DNA of 64,000 bases from Aureibacter tunicatorum (GCF_036492635.1 NZ_AP025309.1:40574-104573), one strand, 5' to 3'. Counted from the first letter of the stretch, positions 19,419 through 27,158 are shown. Translations and numbers: made by a program. Notes: generated by a model from the sequence alone, not told the origin.

Positions 19419-19499
19419 GGGGGGACATATACTGGAACTACAGCTAATTACTTCCAACAAACAATTGATAACTCTTATAATGAATTTAGATTAGAATGA
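19419..19499 (+). pseudogene. Orphan C-terminal peptide remnant (toxin-tail-like) after a dispersed repeat
   Basis: This is a 26-codon open tail (GGTYTGTTANYFQQTIDNSY then NEFRLE) ending in TGA. It starts exactly where a dispersed repeat fragment (AACAAAGCACAGGTTGC...GCTAGGG, about 19389-19420) ends. Its stop overlaps the ATG of the next gene as ATGA. This looks like the tip of a longer protein cut off by repeat-mediated rearrangement. Confidence 0.4.
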
Positions 19500-19933
19500 T
19501 AGATGTAGAAAATTATAAACGCTTTTTTTTATTTGGAGTTATTAGTGTTTTAATAATAACAATCCTTAGTTATTTATATAATATTTATTCTTTGAAATAT
19601 TTTAGCAATGATAATTTTAGTATTACAAAAGGAATATGTGTGAAGGAAGATTATGACCGATATAATACTGATAAATATTGGTATAAAGCTGATAATAAAA
19701 TTTACTCTGTAAGTACTCGTAGTGAAAATTTAAAATTAGATGAAAAATATTATGTGCTGTATAGTAATGAAAGAAATGATTTATCTATTATTTTGACTGA
19801 TTGCGATGTAAATAAAACTATCAATAAAGATGATATAGATATTAAATCAAATTGGATATATACATCAAATAATATTGTCAAACGAAAGGATGTTCCTAAA
19901 AAATACAGAAATTTCTTTGGTATAAACTATTAA
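19496..19933 (+). CDS. Single-TM hypothetical protein, possible immunity protein
   Basis: A 145-residue protein with one N-terminal membrane anchor (about 10-31, FFLFGVISVLIITILSYLYN) and a small extracytoplasmic domain rich in Tyr, Asn and Asp. I do not recognise the family. The ATG overlaps the stop of the orphan tail at 19419-19499 (ATGA), a classic sign of co-translation. Very AT-rich. Membrane-anchored immunity to an envelope-acting toxin would fit, but there is no direct evidence. Confidence 0.6.
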   Translation: MIDVENYKRFFLFGVISVLIITILSYLYNIYSLKYFSNDNFSITKGICVKEDYDRYNTDKYWYKADNKIYSVSTRSENLKLDEKYYVLYSNERNDLSIILTDCDVNKTINKDDIDIKSNWIYTSNNIVKRKDVPKKYRNFFGINY

Positions 19934-20069
19934 TATCAATCTTGTTCATCCCTCCGTCTGGTGCAAGGTACTGTCTTAAAAAGCAAGCATAATAATATAA
20001 TTTTATATAGCTTTATAAAACGGAAAAGAGGGCTTCTTCCGACTGTTCGGAGGGATGCTCATCTAGTGT

Positions 20070-20100
20070 AGCTGACTCTAAAGAGTCAGCTATTTTTTTT
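20070..20100 (+). terminator. Strong Rho-independent terminator
   Basis: AGCTGACTC (20070-20078) pairs perfectly with GAGTCAGCT (20083-20091) around a TAAA loop and is followed by ATTTTTTTT. It would end transcription from the AT-rich genes to its left. Confidence 0.8.
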
Positions 20101-20192
20101 AATGTAGGTTGATTTAAACACTGTTGATTTACGCAATAGAGTAACTTCTCCTCCTGATCATCGGATATTACTTTATTGTAATTTTGATCAAA

Positions 20193-20252
20193 CATTTGCG
20201 CTAGGGCAATGAGTTTGACCAGATCGTTCGCATTTGCAATGTGAATGTTTAA
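20193..20252 (+). repeat. Degenerate copy of the TTCGCATT hairpin repeat
   Basis: GCGCTAGGGCAATGAGTTTG and GTTCGCATTTGCAATGTGAA correspond to the better preserved copies at 24297-24360 and 25958-26020. One base in the right arm of the hairpin has changed. Confidence 0.65.
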
Positions 20253-20396
20253 ACCGAGAATTTTAATAAAGCTATCAACTGTTTGTCTTTGTGAAAAGAA
20301 AAGAATCGTTTGGAATTAGAGCAACAAACATTTGATTGTTTATTGCTCTTTCATTGAATACAATAATAATAATGTTGTTAGTACAATCAACATGAA

Positions 20397-21560
20397 TTAA
20401 AACCCAATATTAGTGCTCAGCTTGAACATAGGCAAATACATGGCTACCAAAATGAATCCAACAAGGCCTCCTAGCACTACGATCATGACCGGTTCGATAA
20501 AAGTACCCAACATGGAGGTTTGATGATCGGCTTCTTCTCCATAATTATTGGCCAACTTGGCGAAAAAAGAGTCCAACCGATTGACTTCCTCGCCTACTTT
20601 GATCAATGCGACCATTTTTCCGTCAAAGACATCGATTTTTTTCATGCTTTCATTTAAAGGCAAACCTTGCAATATGTCTTCTTCGATTTTTGACAAGGAA
20701 TTATGAATGGGGTAATATTCGATCATCTTGGCGATCAACCCAATGGACTGCAAGAGCGGAACTTTGGAACTCAGAAGCAAGGCTAATGAAGAGCAAAACC
20801 TAGCCAGTTGGATTTTATGTAGCAAGGCGCCTATGAATGGTATTTTGTAGACGATCAAGTCAAGGTATTTTTTGAACCAAGGCTTGGATTTGAATATTGT
20901 GACAAAAGATATAAGCGAGATTACCACCAGCAATATCGTGTAAATATTTTCAGAAAGAGCTTCGGAAAATGAGATAATCATCTGGGTCACTGCGGGCAAA
21001 TCTCCTCCGAATCTTTTGAAAATTTCAGAAAACATAGGCACAATGAAGTAGAGCATGAAGCCCACAGCGCCCATAGATGTCATTAATATGACGACAGGAT
21101 AGGAAAGGGCTGAGGTGATCATACGTTTTTGCTTGATTTTTTTGCTGTAAAAATCTCCAAGTTCTTTAAGCACTCGGGCAAGCTGCCCCGTTTCTTCGCC
21201 GATTTGTATGCTGAAGCATTCATAAGCTGAAAAGTGGGGAGCGTCGGTCATGGCTTCATGCAAAGCGCTACCTTCTATGACTTTGTCAAGTATCGATTGA
21301 ATCTTGTCTCTGTGCTTTTTTCCGATATGCTCCACTGACAAACTCAAGGCGGAGCGGACATCGACACCGGCTTCCAGCATGTTGGAGAGCTCCATATATA
21401 GCATTTCCTTGTCCTTGTCTGAAAAAGTCTCCGGAAACAAGCTTATATCTTTTTCCCAGAATTTTTTTTGATCAGCAGCTTCTTTTTTCCCAACCGTTTT
21501 TTTTTGCGGTCGAGTGTTGGATCGAGTGGTTTTTGCTTTTGATAAATCGAGTCCTGCCAT
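20397..21560 (-). CDS. gspF: Type II secretion / type IV pilus platform protein, GspF/PilC family
   Basis: The inner-membrane platform protein that couples the cytoplasmic ATPase to pseudopilus assembly. A 387-residue product with the two T2SSF repeats of the family: the first around residues 50-175 with a membrane segment ending in ALSYPVVILMTSMGAVGFML, the second around 250-375 ending in EPVMIVVLGGLVGFILVAMY. The family motif GEETGQL is at about 138-144, and its counterpart GEEVNRL is in the second repeat. The first 50 residues are a Lys-rich extension. It is the last gene of a minus-strand run; its start is 2 nt from the stop of the pseudopilin-like gene, so they are surely one operon. No GspE ATPase or GspD secretin is in the window. 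Confidence 0.9.
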   Translation of the reverse strand: MAGLDLSKAKTTRSNTRPQKKTVGKKEAADQKKFWEKDISLFPETFSDKDKEMLYMELSNMLEAGVDVRSALSLSVEHIGKKHRDKIQSILDKVIEGSALHEAMTDAPHFSAYECFSIQIGEETGQLARVLKELGDFYSKKIKQKRMITSALSYPVVILMTSMGAVGFMLYFIVPMFSEIFKRFGGDLPAVTQMIISFSEALSENIYTILLVVISLISFVTIFKSKPWFKKYLDLIVYKIPFIGALLHKIQLARFCSSLALLLSSKVPLLQSIGLIAKMIEYYPIHNSLSKIEEDILQGLPLNESMKKIDVFDGKMVALIKVGEEVNRLDSFFAKLANNYGEEADHQTSMLGTFIEPVMIVVLGGLVGFILVAMYLPMFKLSTNIGF

Positions 21561-21561
21561 A

Positions 21562-22095
21562 TCATGGATGATTTTTGAGTGTTTTCAAGTCGTAAGATTT
21601 GTGTTGAGAGAAATGCAAAGATTCCTGAAATGCTTGCAAATTGAGAGATACTTTGTCGATCAACATTCCCGACATGATGATTTGATGATTGTTCAAGCCA
21701 AAAGAAAGGTCAGTCACTTGGGAATGAACAAGCTCTTTGGAATGGACGAAAGGATTGTTTCTCCACAGTTCGGTTCCCAGCATTTGATAGTAAATATTGT
21801 GAGAAGGAAAAAAGCAGATGAACCCTTCAGAGCTGGTTTGTATGCTGTCGGAGAGCAATATGTCTTTTTTCATAATGCTAATGGCATGAAGGCACTCTCT
21901 GTTTTCCTCGGAATGAACAAGCCTGATATGTATCATTTTTTGCACATATCTTACGGCTTGATAAGATGCTGAGGCAACGACAGCGCTTAATATCATGGCA
22001 ATCATCAGCTCCTGCAAAGTGAAGGCTTTGAGCTTTATGTTTTTACAAGGTCGCTTGTCTAAAATACGCAGTATATGCTCAATGGCTTGTTTCAT
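21562..22095 (-). CDS. Pseudopilin-like protein (GspJ-like)
   Basis: A 177-residue protein with a type III prepilin signal: a basic leader, then KAFTLQELMIAMILSAVVAS at about residues 23-42, with Glu five residues after the likely cleavage point, and a hydrophobic helix. The soluble part is a short beta-rich domain as in minor pseudopilins. It overlaps the upstream gene by 4 nt (ATGA type) and is followed 2 nt later by gspF, so it is co-translated with them. It probably forms the tip of a pseudopilus that pushes substrates or retracts. The Ala before Phe at the processing site differs from the usual Gly. Confidence 0.75.
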   Translation of the reverse strand: MKQAIEHILRILDKRPCKNIKLKAFTLQELMIAMILSAVVASASYQAVRYVQKMIHIRLVHSEENRECLHAISIMKKDILLSDSIQTSSEGFICFFPSHNIYYQMLGTELWRNNPFVHSKELVHSQVTDLSFGLNNHQIIMSGMLIDKVSLNLQAFQESLHFSQHKSYDLKTLKNHP

Positions 22096-22463
22096 AGCTT
22101 TTCGATTTCTTGCGTGAATACCATGGCTTTTTTGCCTGCGAGCAAATGTCCTTGACTGTCGATCGCTTTCAACTCTATGGTCATTAGCCTCGGCAGAGGA
22201 TGGTCAGGCAGTATCTTTTTGGAAATGGCCACTTCATTTCCGTCAATATACTCATCATCAAAATAAGCCTTGGCGCCAAGCGTCTCTGTGCAAATGCTGT
22301 CCAGCTTGCCTTGGTACTTGATTTGGCTTAGTCTGGACGATGACTTGGAAGCATTGACGATAATCATCGCCGCGATAGCGAATATGATACTCAGGATCAA
22401 CATGCTCGTTGTCACTTCTATGATGGAGGAAGCGCTTAGGGATATGTCTTTAATTTTTTTCAT
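22092..22463 (-). CDS. Minor pseudopilin-like protein (GspI-like)
   Basis: A 123-residue product with an N-terminal hydrophobic helix of pseudopilin type (SIIEVTTSMLILSIIFAIAA at about 13-32, Glu16 at the +5-like position) and a small soluble domain. The processing site lacks the canonical Gly (Ser instead), so cleavage by the prepilin peptidase is uncertain. It overlaps its neighbours by 4 nt on both sides. Role: minor pseudopilin in the same assembly as the GspF-like protein. Confidence 0.65.
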   Translation of the reverse strand: MKKIKDISLSASSIIEVTTSMLILSIIFAIAAMIIVNASKSSSRLSQIKYQGKLDSICTETLGAKAYFDDEYIDGNEVAISKKILPDHPLPRLMTIELKAIDSQGHLLAGKKAMVFTQEIEKL

Positions 22464-23764
22464 CGCAGCTTTTTTATGATTTGAGGACGCTTCAAGTCTC
22501 CTTGGAGCAGGGACCGATAGTCTTTGTCGTATGGCTCGAGGGGCTCCAAAGTAGCGTTAAGCAAATGGTTTTCATAATACGTTCTTGGCGTCTGAAGAAA
22601 TATTCCTTCGCAAGCGAGATGGCCCCGAACAATGCCTTTCAGTTCTACCTGGCCTTCAATTCTAGCCGTTCCTTCTATAGTCCCATGCTCTTCGATGAAT
22701 AATTTGTTTTTATTATTTTCACCTGCGCTGGACAGGTAAACATCTCCTTCTATGACAGCGCCTTGTTGCACAGAGATGAAAGAGTCTTCAGAATTGCACA
22801 TCAAAGCCAGCGCTGAGGGATATTGAAGATTTACATTTCGTCCTATAATGATGGAATCGGTGCAAAAGGCCTGAAGATCCCCTTTGAAGCCGTCCTTGAT
22901 CCGCAGGTATGGCGCGATAATGATAATCTCGCTCACTTGGGCCAAGGGACCTATCTCCACTCCCGAATGGGAATAAAGGATTATTTTTCCCTTTGCTTGT
23001 TGCGTGGACAAATAAAGAGGTTCTTCTGCGATGAATGCGCCTGTGGACAAGGAATCGAAAGAATGCTTTAATGAATCGGGAGAAAGCATTCTATTGGTCG
23101 GATTATGCGGGGCTTTTGCCATCCAAGCTTCCAAGTCGTTTCTTTGCAAATTGGCCTGAGGCAGAGCTGCCATGCTGTTTTTTATCTGCCCGTATACCAA
23201 TTGATCTCTCGAATAACCTTTTTGATTGATGAAAGTGGATTTGATTCCTGCTTTTGGCAATGAGGCATCGCCTTTGATCCAAGTGTCTCCCGCTATCGAC
23301 AATGCTCTGCTGTTATCCGTAAGATACAACACATCAGAAGCCGTGGAGTCAGGCGCGTAACCGGCTAAAGCGACTTCTCTTCGAAAAAATCCAGCGGATT
23401 GGGAGATGCTTATGTACAGGTCATACATTCCCCATTGTTGCTTGATCAATGCAACGGAATCTTTTCCTTCTCCAAACAAATCAATGGTCAGAGCTTGGTC
23501 GTACAAAAGGTCCTCATTAGCGGCTTTGAGGTACTCCAAGCCATACAAGGCATTTTCAACAAGTGAAACTTGCCTTTTTTGGTGTATATGATGCAGACGG
23601 TCATAATAAGCGCTTAAAATAAAAGCGCCCAGCAAGGCGGAGACAAGTATGGAAATCATAACGACCAAGCTCAAAGCCCCGCCTTTTAGCCTAGCTCTAA
23701 AGCTCTTTGCTAAAAACTCATTCAGGGCTGGTCTTCTTTTTCCTTTTTCTTGAAAATGCTCCAT
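22460..23764 (-). CDS. Secretion/pilus cluster protein with PilX-like N-terminus and beta-helical region
   Basis: A 434-residue protein. After a basic segment comes one membrane helix (about residues 29-52, GALSLVVMISILVSALLGAF), resembling the N-terminus of PilX/GspK-like proteins, then a central domain. In the C-terminal third are short repeated turns (IIIIAPYLRI, DSIIIGRNVNL, GAVIEGDVYL, GTIEGTARIEG) typical of a right-handed beta-helix or bactofilin-like fold. It overlaps the next gene by 4 nt and the upstream gene by 43 nt, so it belongs to the operon. Function is not established; a pseudopilus-associated scaffold is my best guess. Confidence 0.65.
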   Translation of the reverse strand: MEHFQEKGKRRPALNEFLAKSFRARLKGGALSLVVMISILVSALLGAFILSAYYDRLHHIHQKRQVSLVENALYGLEYLKAANEDLLYDQALTIDLFGEGKDSVALIKQQWGMYDLYISISQSAGFFRREVALAGYAPDSTASDVLYLTDNSRALSIAGDTWIKGDASLPKAGIKSTFINQKGYSRDQLVYGQIKNSMAALPQANLQRNDLEAWMAKAPHNPTNRMLSPDSLKHSFDSLSTGAFIAEEPLYLSTQQAKGKIILYSHSGVEIGPLAQVSEIIIIAPYLRIKDGFKGDLQAFCTDSIIIGRNVNLQYPSALALMCNSEDSFISVQQGAVIEGDVYLSSAGENNKNKLFIEEHGTIEGTARIEGQVELKGIVRGHLACEGIFLQTPRTYYENHLLNATLEPLEPYDKDYRSLLQGDLKRPQIIKKLR

Positions 23765-24243
23765 ATCCCGCCTTCTTTTTTCTCTTTATTGCTTTTGGAT
23801 TTTTTATTATTGTCCTTTTTGTCATCACTTCCGTCTTGTGTTTTCTCTTTTTTCGAAGACGATTTTTCTTTTCTTTTTGCTCTTTTCTCTCTTATCTTTT
23901 TATCCTTGGCTTCCACAGCTTCTTTTTCAGCGGTGATTTTTTCATCTGTTTGCTCTTTTTTTCGTTTTCTTCGAAGCCAGCTTTTCTCTTTTTTAACCGC
24001 GTCTTTAGCGTTGTCCTGAAGTGTTTTGTCTTTTTGACTCTGGGAAAGCTTGCCTTCCTTGTAAAACAATTCGACAATGCCTGTGTCCAAATGATGCTTT
24101 ATCTTTCCATGCCACTGGCCATGTTTGTATTTGCCGGTGTACAAGACGTCCCCAAAATGGTCAAAGTTTAGATTAAAAAAACACTGGAGCAAGTTTTCAA
24201 CTTGTTCCCAATGTCGATAGATAATATTCAAAAGCCTTGGCAT
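23722..24243 (-). CDS. Lys-rich protein whose N-terminus lies in a dispersed repeat
   Basis: A 173-residue ORF. The first 31 codons (24151-24243) lie wholly inside a 232-bp repeat that recurs at 25811-26042, so the present start may have been supplied by the repeat. The following part (TGKYKHGQWHGKIKHHLDTG) looks like a MORN/YwqK-type turn, and the last 100 residues are a highly charged Lys/Glu tail. It overlaps the next gene by 43 nt, the longest overlap in the cluster, which fits either a genuine first gene of the operon or a damaged one. I would treat the N-terminus as non-native. Confidence 0.45.
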   Translation of the reverse strand: MPRLLNIIYRHWEQVENLLQCFFNLNFDHFGDVLYTGKYKHGQWHGKIKHHLDTGIVELFYKEGKLSQSQKDKTLQDNAKDAVKKEKSWLRRKRKKEQTDEKITAEKEAVEAKDKKIREKRAKRKEKSSSKKEKTQDGSDDKKDNNKKSKSNKEKKEGGIWSIFKKKEKEDQP

Positions 24244-24382
24244 AAGCTAAAGCTTTTGTTTGGTACCTGATGAAAATAGATGCCAGCAAAGCACAGGTTG
24301 CAAACCTGCGCTAGGGCAGTGAGAGTGACCAGCTCGTTCGCATTTGCAATGCGAATGCTTAAAACTAAGCACCTGTGATGCG
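24151..24382 (-). repeat. 232-bp dispersed repeat, copy 1
   Basis: It is colinear without gaps with 25811-26042, with about five mismatches seen by eye. It contains a start codon with the peptide MPRLLNIIYRH on the minus strand, a KpnI-like GGTACC, the block AGCAAAGCACAGGTTGC, and a hairpin TTCGCATT-TGC-AATGCGAA at 24337-24355. The hairpin half also precedes the Rpn genes. Confidence 0.85.
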
Positions 24383-24489
24383 ATAATGAGAGCCGATAAA
24401 GAATACAAAGTCCACCTAGAGCGAACAGAATGGATTTTGCCAATTGATGCTAAGTTTCTTATCTTTATCGGAATCAAAAGAAAAGAACT
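24383..24489 (+). repeat. Leader of a truncated Rpn element
   Basis: From about 24400 this matches the ~75-90 nt found directly before both intact Rpn genes (27428-27504 and 28485-28560), including AGCGAACAGAATGGATTTTG and ATGCTAAGTTTC. It marks the conserved 5' flank of the element. Confidence 0.7.
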
Positions 24490-24591
24490 ATGCGGGAGCG
24501 TTTTCTAAACCCTTACACAGACTTTGGCTTCAAGAAGATCTTTGGCGAAGAAATCAATAAAGACCTTTTGATAGATTCCCCTCTGGTGTAA
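24490..24591 (+). pseudogene. Truncated Rpn-family nuclease/transposase
   Basis: The first 29 codons are identical to the start of the 291-residue Rpn proteins at 27505 and 28561 (MRERFLNPYTDFGFKKIFGE onward). The homology stops after LLID, and four foreign codons (SPLV) lead to TAA. The junction falls at the CCCCTCTGGTG motif, itself a dispersed sequence (also at 25748), so the truncation looks like recombination at a repeat. Confidence 0.85.
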
Positions 24592-24645
24592 GTCTATGAT
24601 TTGTGCCCAATTCCAACGGTGAGCTATTACAGTTTTAAATATCCA

Positions 24646-24675
24646 AAAGCCTTGGCATAAGCTAAGGCTTTTTTT
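24646..24675 (+). terminator. Hairpin with T-run at the end of a repeat fragment
   Basis: AAAGCCTT (24646-24653) pairs with AAGGCTTT (24664-24671) and is followed by T's. The same segment in the 232-bp repeats is mutated (AAAGCTTTTG), so here it can work as a terminator. The repeat ends at GGTACC (24676-24682). Confidence 0.6.
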
Positions 24676-24935
24676 GGTACCTTTATACATTGAGAAATTC
24701 ATTATATCATGAATCTATACATATTCAACAGGCATTATCACTGGGATCCGATAAAATTTTGTTTAATGAAGGGGGATTTAAAAACTATGAACATTTCGAA
24801 GCTTATGCAGAGTTTAAAGCCTATGAGCAGCAAATATCGTCTCCTCACTTTAATAAATGGCCAAGAAGATATGCTATACCATTAGAAAGAAAAATGTATC
24901 ATTACGGAAAGATTCATCAGAGTTATATAAAATAA
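24666..24935 (+). pseudogene. C-terminal fragment with HExxH motif, toxin-tip candidate
   Basis: The frame opens at 24666 inside the repeat end and has no ATG before the conserved part; a TTG at 24690 is the only possible start. The peptide carries HESIH (24708-24722), the zinc-binding pattern of metallopeptidases, then GGFKNYEHFEAYAEFKAYEQ and ends WPRRYAIPLERKMYHYGKIH. It looks like the last ~80 residues of a larger protein cut off by the repeat at GGTACC. The next gene starts 4 nt later, as with toxin-immunity pairs. Metalloprotease toxin is inference. Confidence 0.5.
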
Positions 24936-24939
24936 ATAT

Positions 24940-25536
24940 ATGGAAAAATTAATGATTATAATTTTTTTAACCATGTTTAATGGAATGCTTCACGCTCAAG
25001 ATATTATTTTTAATGTTAGTGTAGAAGATGCATATAATCTTTCCACTGAGACAGTTGATGATGATAATATAAATATATACTTGTCTCTTAAATCAGAAAC
25101 TGATCAAGAAATTGTTTTAGATTTAGAAGCACTTTGTTTTCAAAAACCCGTAGATGAAAAAATAGATTTAAGTATTAGTCATTATGATAGCTGGACAGAA
25201 ATTTTATCGTTATTAGTTAAGACACAATTTATTATAGAGAACCAAAGAGGGAAATTCAATTTTTTTTCAGGTCTATATTATGTTGGAGAATATTTGGAAT
25301 TTACATTTCCAGATGAGTGTAATGAGAAGGAAAAAATCTTTTTAGAAAAAAACATCCCTAACGAGATAACGTTATTTAATCTTAGAAATTTCTATAAAGT
25401 GGAATCTGATGATAAAATAGTTAGATTACACTATTTATTCAAGCCTACGGAAGAAGAATCTGAAGATGGTTTTAAACCTCTAATATTAACATCAAATTGG
25501 TTTGATCTCTATCCTACTGAAATAAATAAAGAGTAA
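24940..25536 (+). CDS. Exported hypothetical protein, possible immunity partner
   Basis: A 198-residue protein with a signal peptide (MEKLMIIIFLTMFNGMLHAQ) and an acidic, beta-rich mature part; no known domain recognised. It is 4 nt downstream of the HExxH fragment and ends before a strong terminator at 25625. AT-rich relative to the flanking island. An exported immunity protein for a toxin acting in the periplasm would fit its location and context; the alternative is an unrelated exported protein captured with the fragment. Confidence 0.6.
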   Translation: MEKLMIIIFLTMFNGMLHAQDIIFNVSVEDAYNLSTETVDDDNINIYLSLKSETDQEIVLDLEALCFQKPVDEKIDLSISHYDSWTEILSLLVKTQFIIENQRGKFNFFSGLYYVGEYLEFTFPDECNEKEKIFLEKNIPNEITLFNLRNFYKVESDDKIVRLHYLFKPTEEESEDGFKPLILTSNWFDLYPTEINKE

Positions 25537-25624
25537 GTTTAAATCTACCTGGCGCAGATGTGTCATCCGTGACTAACCTGCCTCAGCCTCACACTCTGAA
25601 GTAGCAGAAGGTAAGCTATAAACA

Positions 25625-25670
25625 CAAAATCCATCTTGATCGGATATCGATCGGGATGGATTTTTTTATT
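25625..25670 (+). terminator. Terminator with AAAATCCATC/GATGGATTTT stem
   Basis: AAAATCCATC (25625-25634) pairs with GATGGATTTT (25654-25663), with further pairing inside (GATC/GATC), followed by TTTTATTTT. The same stem recurs at 26071, 42207 and in altered form before each Rpn gene. Confidence 0.8.
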
Positions 25671-25810
25671 TTAAAGTAGTGATTGCAACTTAGTTTGCTT
25701 GATAAAAGCATCAAGCAAAGCATAAACATGTTCTTTATTTTCGGGACCCCTCTGGTGCAAGTCTATGACTTGTACCTAATGTCGGCAGAGATACACAAAA
25801 TCCATCTTGA
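25671..25810. other. Spacer with CCTCTGGTGCAAG motif
   Basis: No gene. The motif CCCCTCTGGTGCAAGTCTAT at 25746-25765 recurs at the truncation point of the Rpn remnant (24577-24596) and in degraded form at 19957. A half copy of the AAAATCCATC stem stands at 25798-25807, just before the 232-bp repeat. Confidence 0.5.
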
Positions 25811-26042
25811 CCCAAAATGGTCAAAGTTTAGATTAAAAAAACACTGGAGCAAGTTTTCAACTTGTTCCCAATGTCGATAGATAATATTCAAAAGCCTTGG
25901 CATAAGCTAAAGCTTTTGTTTGGTACCTGATGAAAATAGATGTCAACAAAGCACAGGTTACAAACCTGCGCTAGAGTAGTGAGAGTGACCAGCTCGTTCG
26001 CATTTGCAATGCGAATGCTTAAAACTAAGCACCTGTGATGCG
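25811..26042 (-). repeat. 232-bp dispersed repeat, copy 2
   Basis: Ungapped counterpart of 24151-24382 in the same orientation. It also carries the minus-strand ATG with MPRLLNIIYRH, here leading only to a short dead-end frame, and the TTCGCATT hairpin. Confidence 0.85.
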
Positions 26043-26070
26043 GGGATAAGAGCAGAAAGGTAAAATACAC

Positions 26071-26113
26071 AAAATCCATCTTGGTTGGATATTGATCGGG
26101 ATGGATTTTTTAT
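26071..26113. terminator. Terminator with AAAATCCATC/GATGGATTTT stem, second example
   Basis: AAAATCCATC (26071-26080) pairs with GATGGATTTT (26100-26109); T-rich on the plus side and, through the A-run, also usable from the minus side, where it follows the RelE-like gene by 44 nt. Confidence 0.7.
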
Positions 26114-26156
26114 TTTCAGATGAGGCGTACGAGCTGTAACGCTATTCCGAGTAAAA

Positions 26157-26486
26157 TCAATCCTCCAGTTGACTGAGGAAGATCTTCAAATCTTTATCGG
26201 AGATATTTTCTTTGTCAGACTTATCAAAAATCGAAATAAGATAAAGACAGTTATGTTGTATTTTAAAACAAGTAATGACGCGTGCGCCACCTGATTTCCC
26301 TTTTCCTTTGGAAGAAATCGCCATCCTGATCTTATAGCAGTTATTTCCAAGATCTATGCCTTTTTTAGGGTCAGATTCTAGTACTTCGAGCAGAGCAGAA
26401 AAATCAGTTTTCAGAGAAGAATACTTTTTATTAAGCTTCTTGATTTCCTTTCTGAAGTTTTGGGTAGCAATAATGCTATAACTCAT
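26157..26486 (-). CDS. RelE/ParE-family toxin
   Basis: A 109-residue basic protein of the RelE/ParE fold, the toxin of type II toxin-antitoxin systems (mRNA interferase or gyrase inhibitor; the sequence does not tell which). Family features: the N-terminal helix pair (FRKEIKKLNKKYSSL), the central GNNCYKIRMAI strand, the basic KGKGKSGGARVI turn and the C-terminal LISIFDKSDKENIS. It overlaps its antitoxin gene by 11 nt. It lies in the repeat island and may help stabilise it. Confidence 0.85.
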   Translation of the reverse strand: MSYSIIATQNFRKEIKKLNKKYSSLKTDFSALLEVLESDPKKGIDLGNNCYKIRMAISSKGKGKSGGARVITCFKIQHNCLYLISIFDKSDKENISDKDLKIFLSQLED

Positions 26487-26682
26487 CCAACAGGTCTTTA
26501 GCGGATATACCTTTGCCTTTTCCTTGATTGATCAAGTTCATTTCTTCTACACCTTGTTTGACGTTTTCCAATACTTCAGCTTTGTAAACGCTTAAAGGCT
26601 CCGTTTTTACGAAGTTAAAATTTCCAAGAAGCTCCATGATGAACTCGGCCTTGTTGTCTTGTATATCGAGTATTAGTTTCAT
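26476..26682 (-). CDS. Antitoxin of the RelE/ParE pair
   Basis: A 68-residue acidic protein encoded directly upstream of the RelE/ParE toxin with an 11-nt overlap. The N-terminal MKLILDIQDNKAEFIMELLG is typical of antitoxins that pair with RelE-like toxins in Bacteroidota; the C-terminal GISAKDLLDEL would wrap the toxin. Expected to neutralise the toxin and autoregulate the operon. A damaged XRE regulator gene precedes it by 14 nt. Confidence 0.82.
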   Translation of the reverse strand: MKLILDIQDNKAEFIMELLGNFNFVKTEPLSVYKAEVLENVKQGVEEMNLINQGKGKGISAKDLLDEL

Positions 26683-26696
26683 TGCTTTTTTATGTT

Positions 26697-27016
26697 TTAG
26701 GCAAAAGCCTGTCTTATTTTATAATTTTGTATAACATTGTCTATCAAAAAGAAAAGATGATTTTGCGTGCCTTTATCAAGGATCTCTATATCCTCTATTC
26801 TTCGAACCACTTCTTTGTCAAATTCTCCCATCAGAAAGTCCACACTGACACCAAAGAGCTTTGAAAGCTTCAATACAGTCTCCAGAGAAGGCATATTAAG
26901 GTCTATTTCATAGTTGCCAATGATCGTTAGTGATACACCTTTCTCCTTACCAAGCTCTTGCTGGGATATTTTTTTTGCTTACTAAGCTGAATAATACGCT
27001 CTCTGATGTTCAACAT
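26697..27016 (-). pseudogene. XRE-type HTH regulator, frameshifted in an A8 run
   Basis: Starting at the ATG at 27016 the frame gives MLNIRERIIQLSKQKK and then fails after a run of eight A's (minus strand; positions 26969-26976). Shifting one base restores ISQQELGKEKGVSLTII and GNYEIDLNMPSLETVLKLSK, a standard XRE/HTH_3 domain, and continues to the stop at 26697. So one indel in a homopolymer separates a full ~106-residue repressor from a truncated one. It could be a true mutation, a sequencing error, or a slippage-expressed gene; the A8 tract permits the last. Confidence 0.75.
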
Positions 27017-27158
27017 ATTTGCTTTAAGTCAAGTAATTACAATTTAAAAACGTAAATCTAGCAGATAAAGTTTGTCAATAGAAATTTTGAAATCTAGCAA
27101 CAAAGATCACTGTTATCTGCATTTGCCAAATATACTTGACATGTAAGAATTTTAATAA

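Larger units (their letters stand above)
19934..20396. other. Repeat-laden spacer without a convincing gene
   Basis: It contains a degenerate CTGGTGCAAGG motif (19957-19968) seen also near 24580 and 25748, an inverted pair CATCCCTCCG (19948-19957) and CGGAGGGATG (20048-20057), a strong terminator at 20070-20100, and a degraded copy of the TTCGCATT hairpin repeat at about 20193-20252. The only ORF (minus, 20013-20195, 60 codons) runs through the terminator hairpin and was not accepted. Confidence 0.5.

Noticed and set aside
20013..20195. 60-codon minus-strand ORF ending in the 20.0-kb spacer
   Set aside because: It runs through a perfect terminator hairpin and has no recognisable motif or partner.
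24228..24477. Minus-strand ORFs rich in Cys through the repeat island
   Set aside because: The same frames recur only because the repeat recurs; the third copy does not keep them intact.
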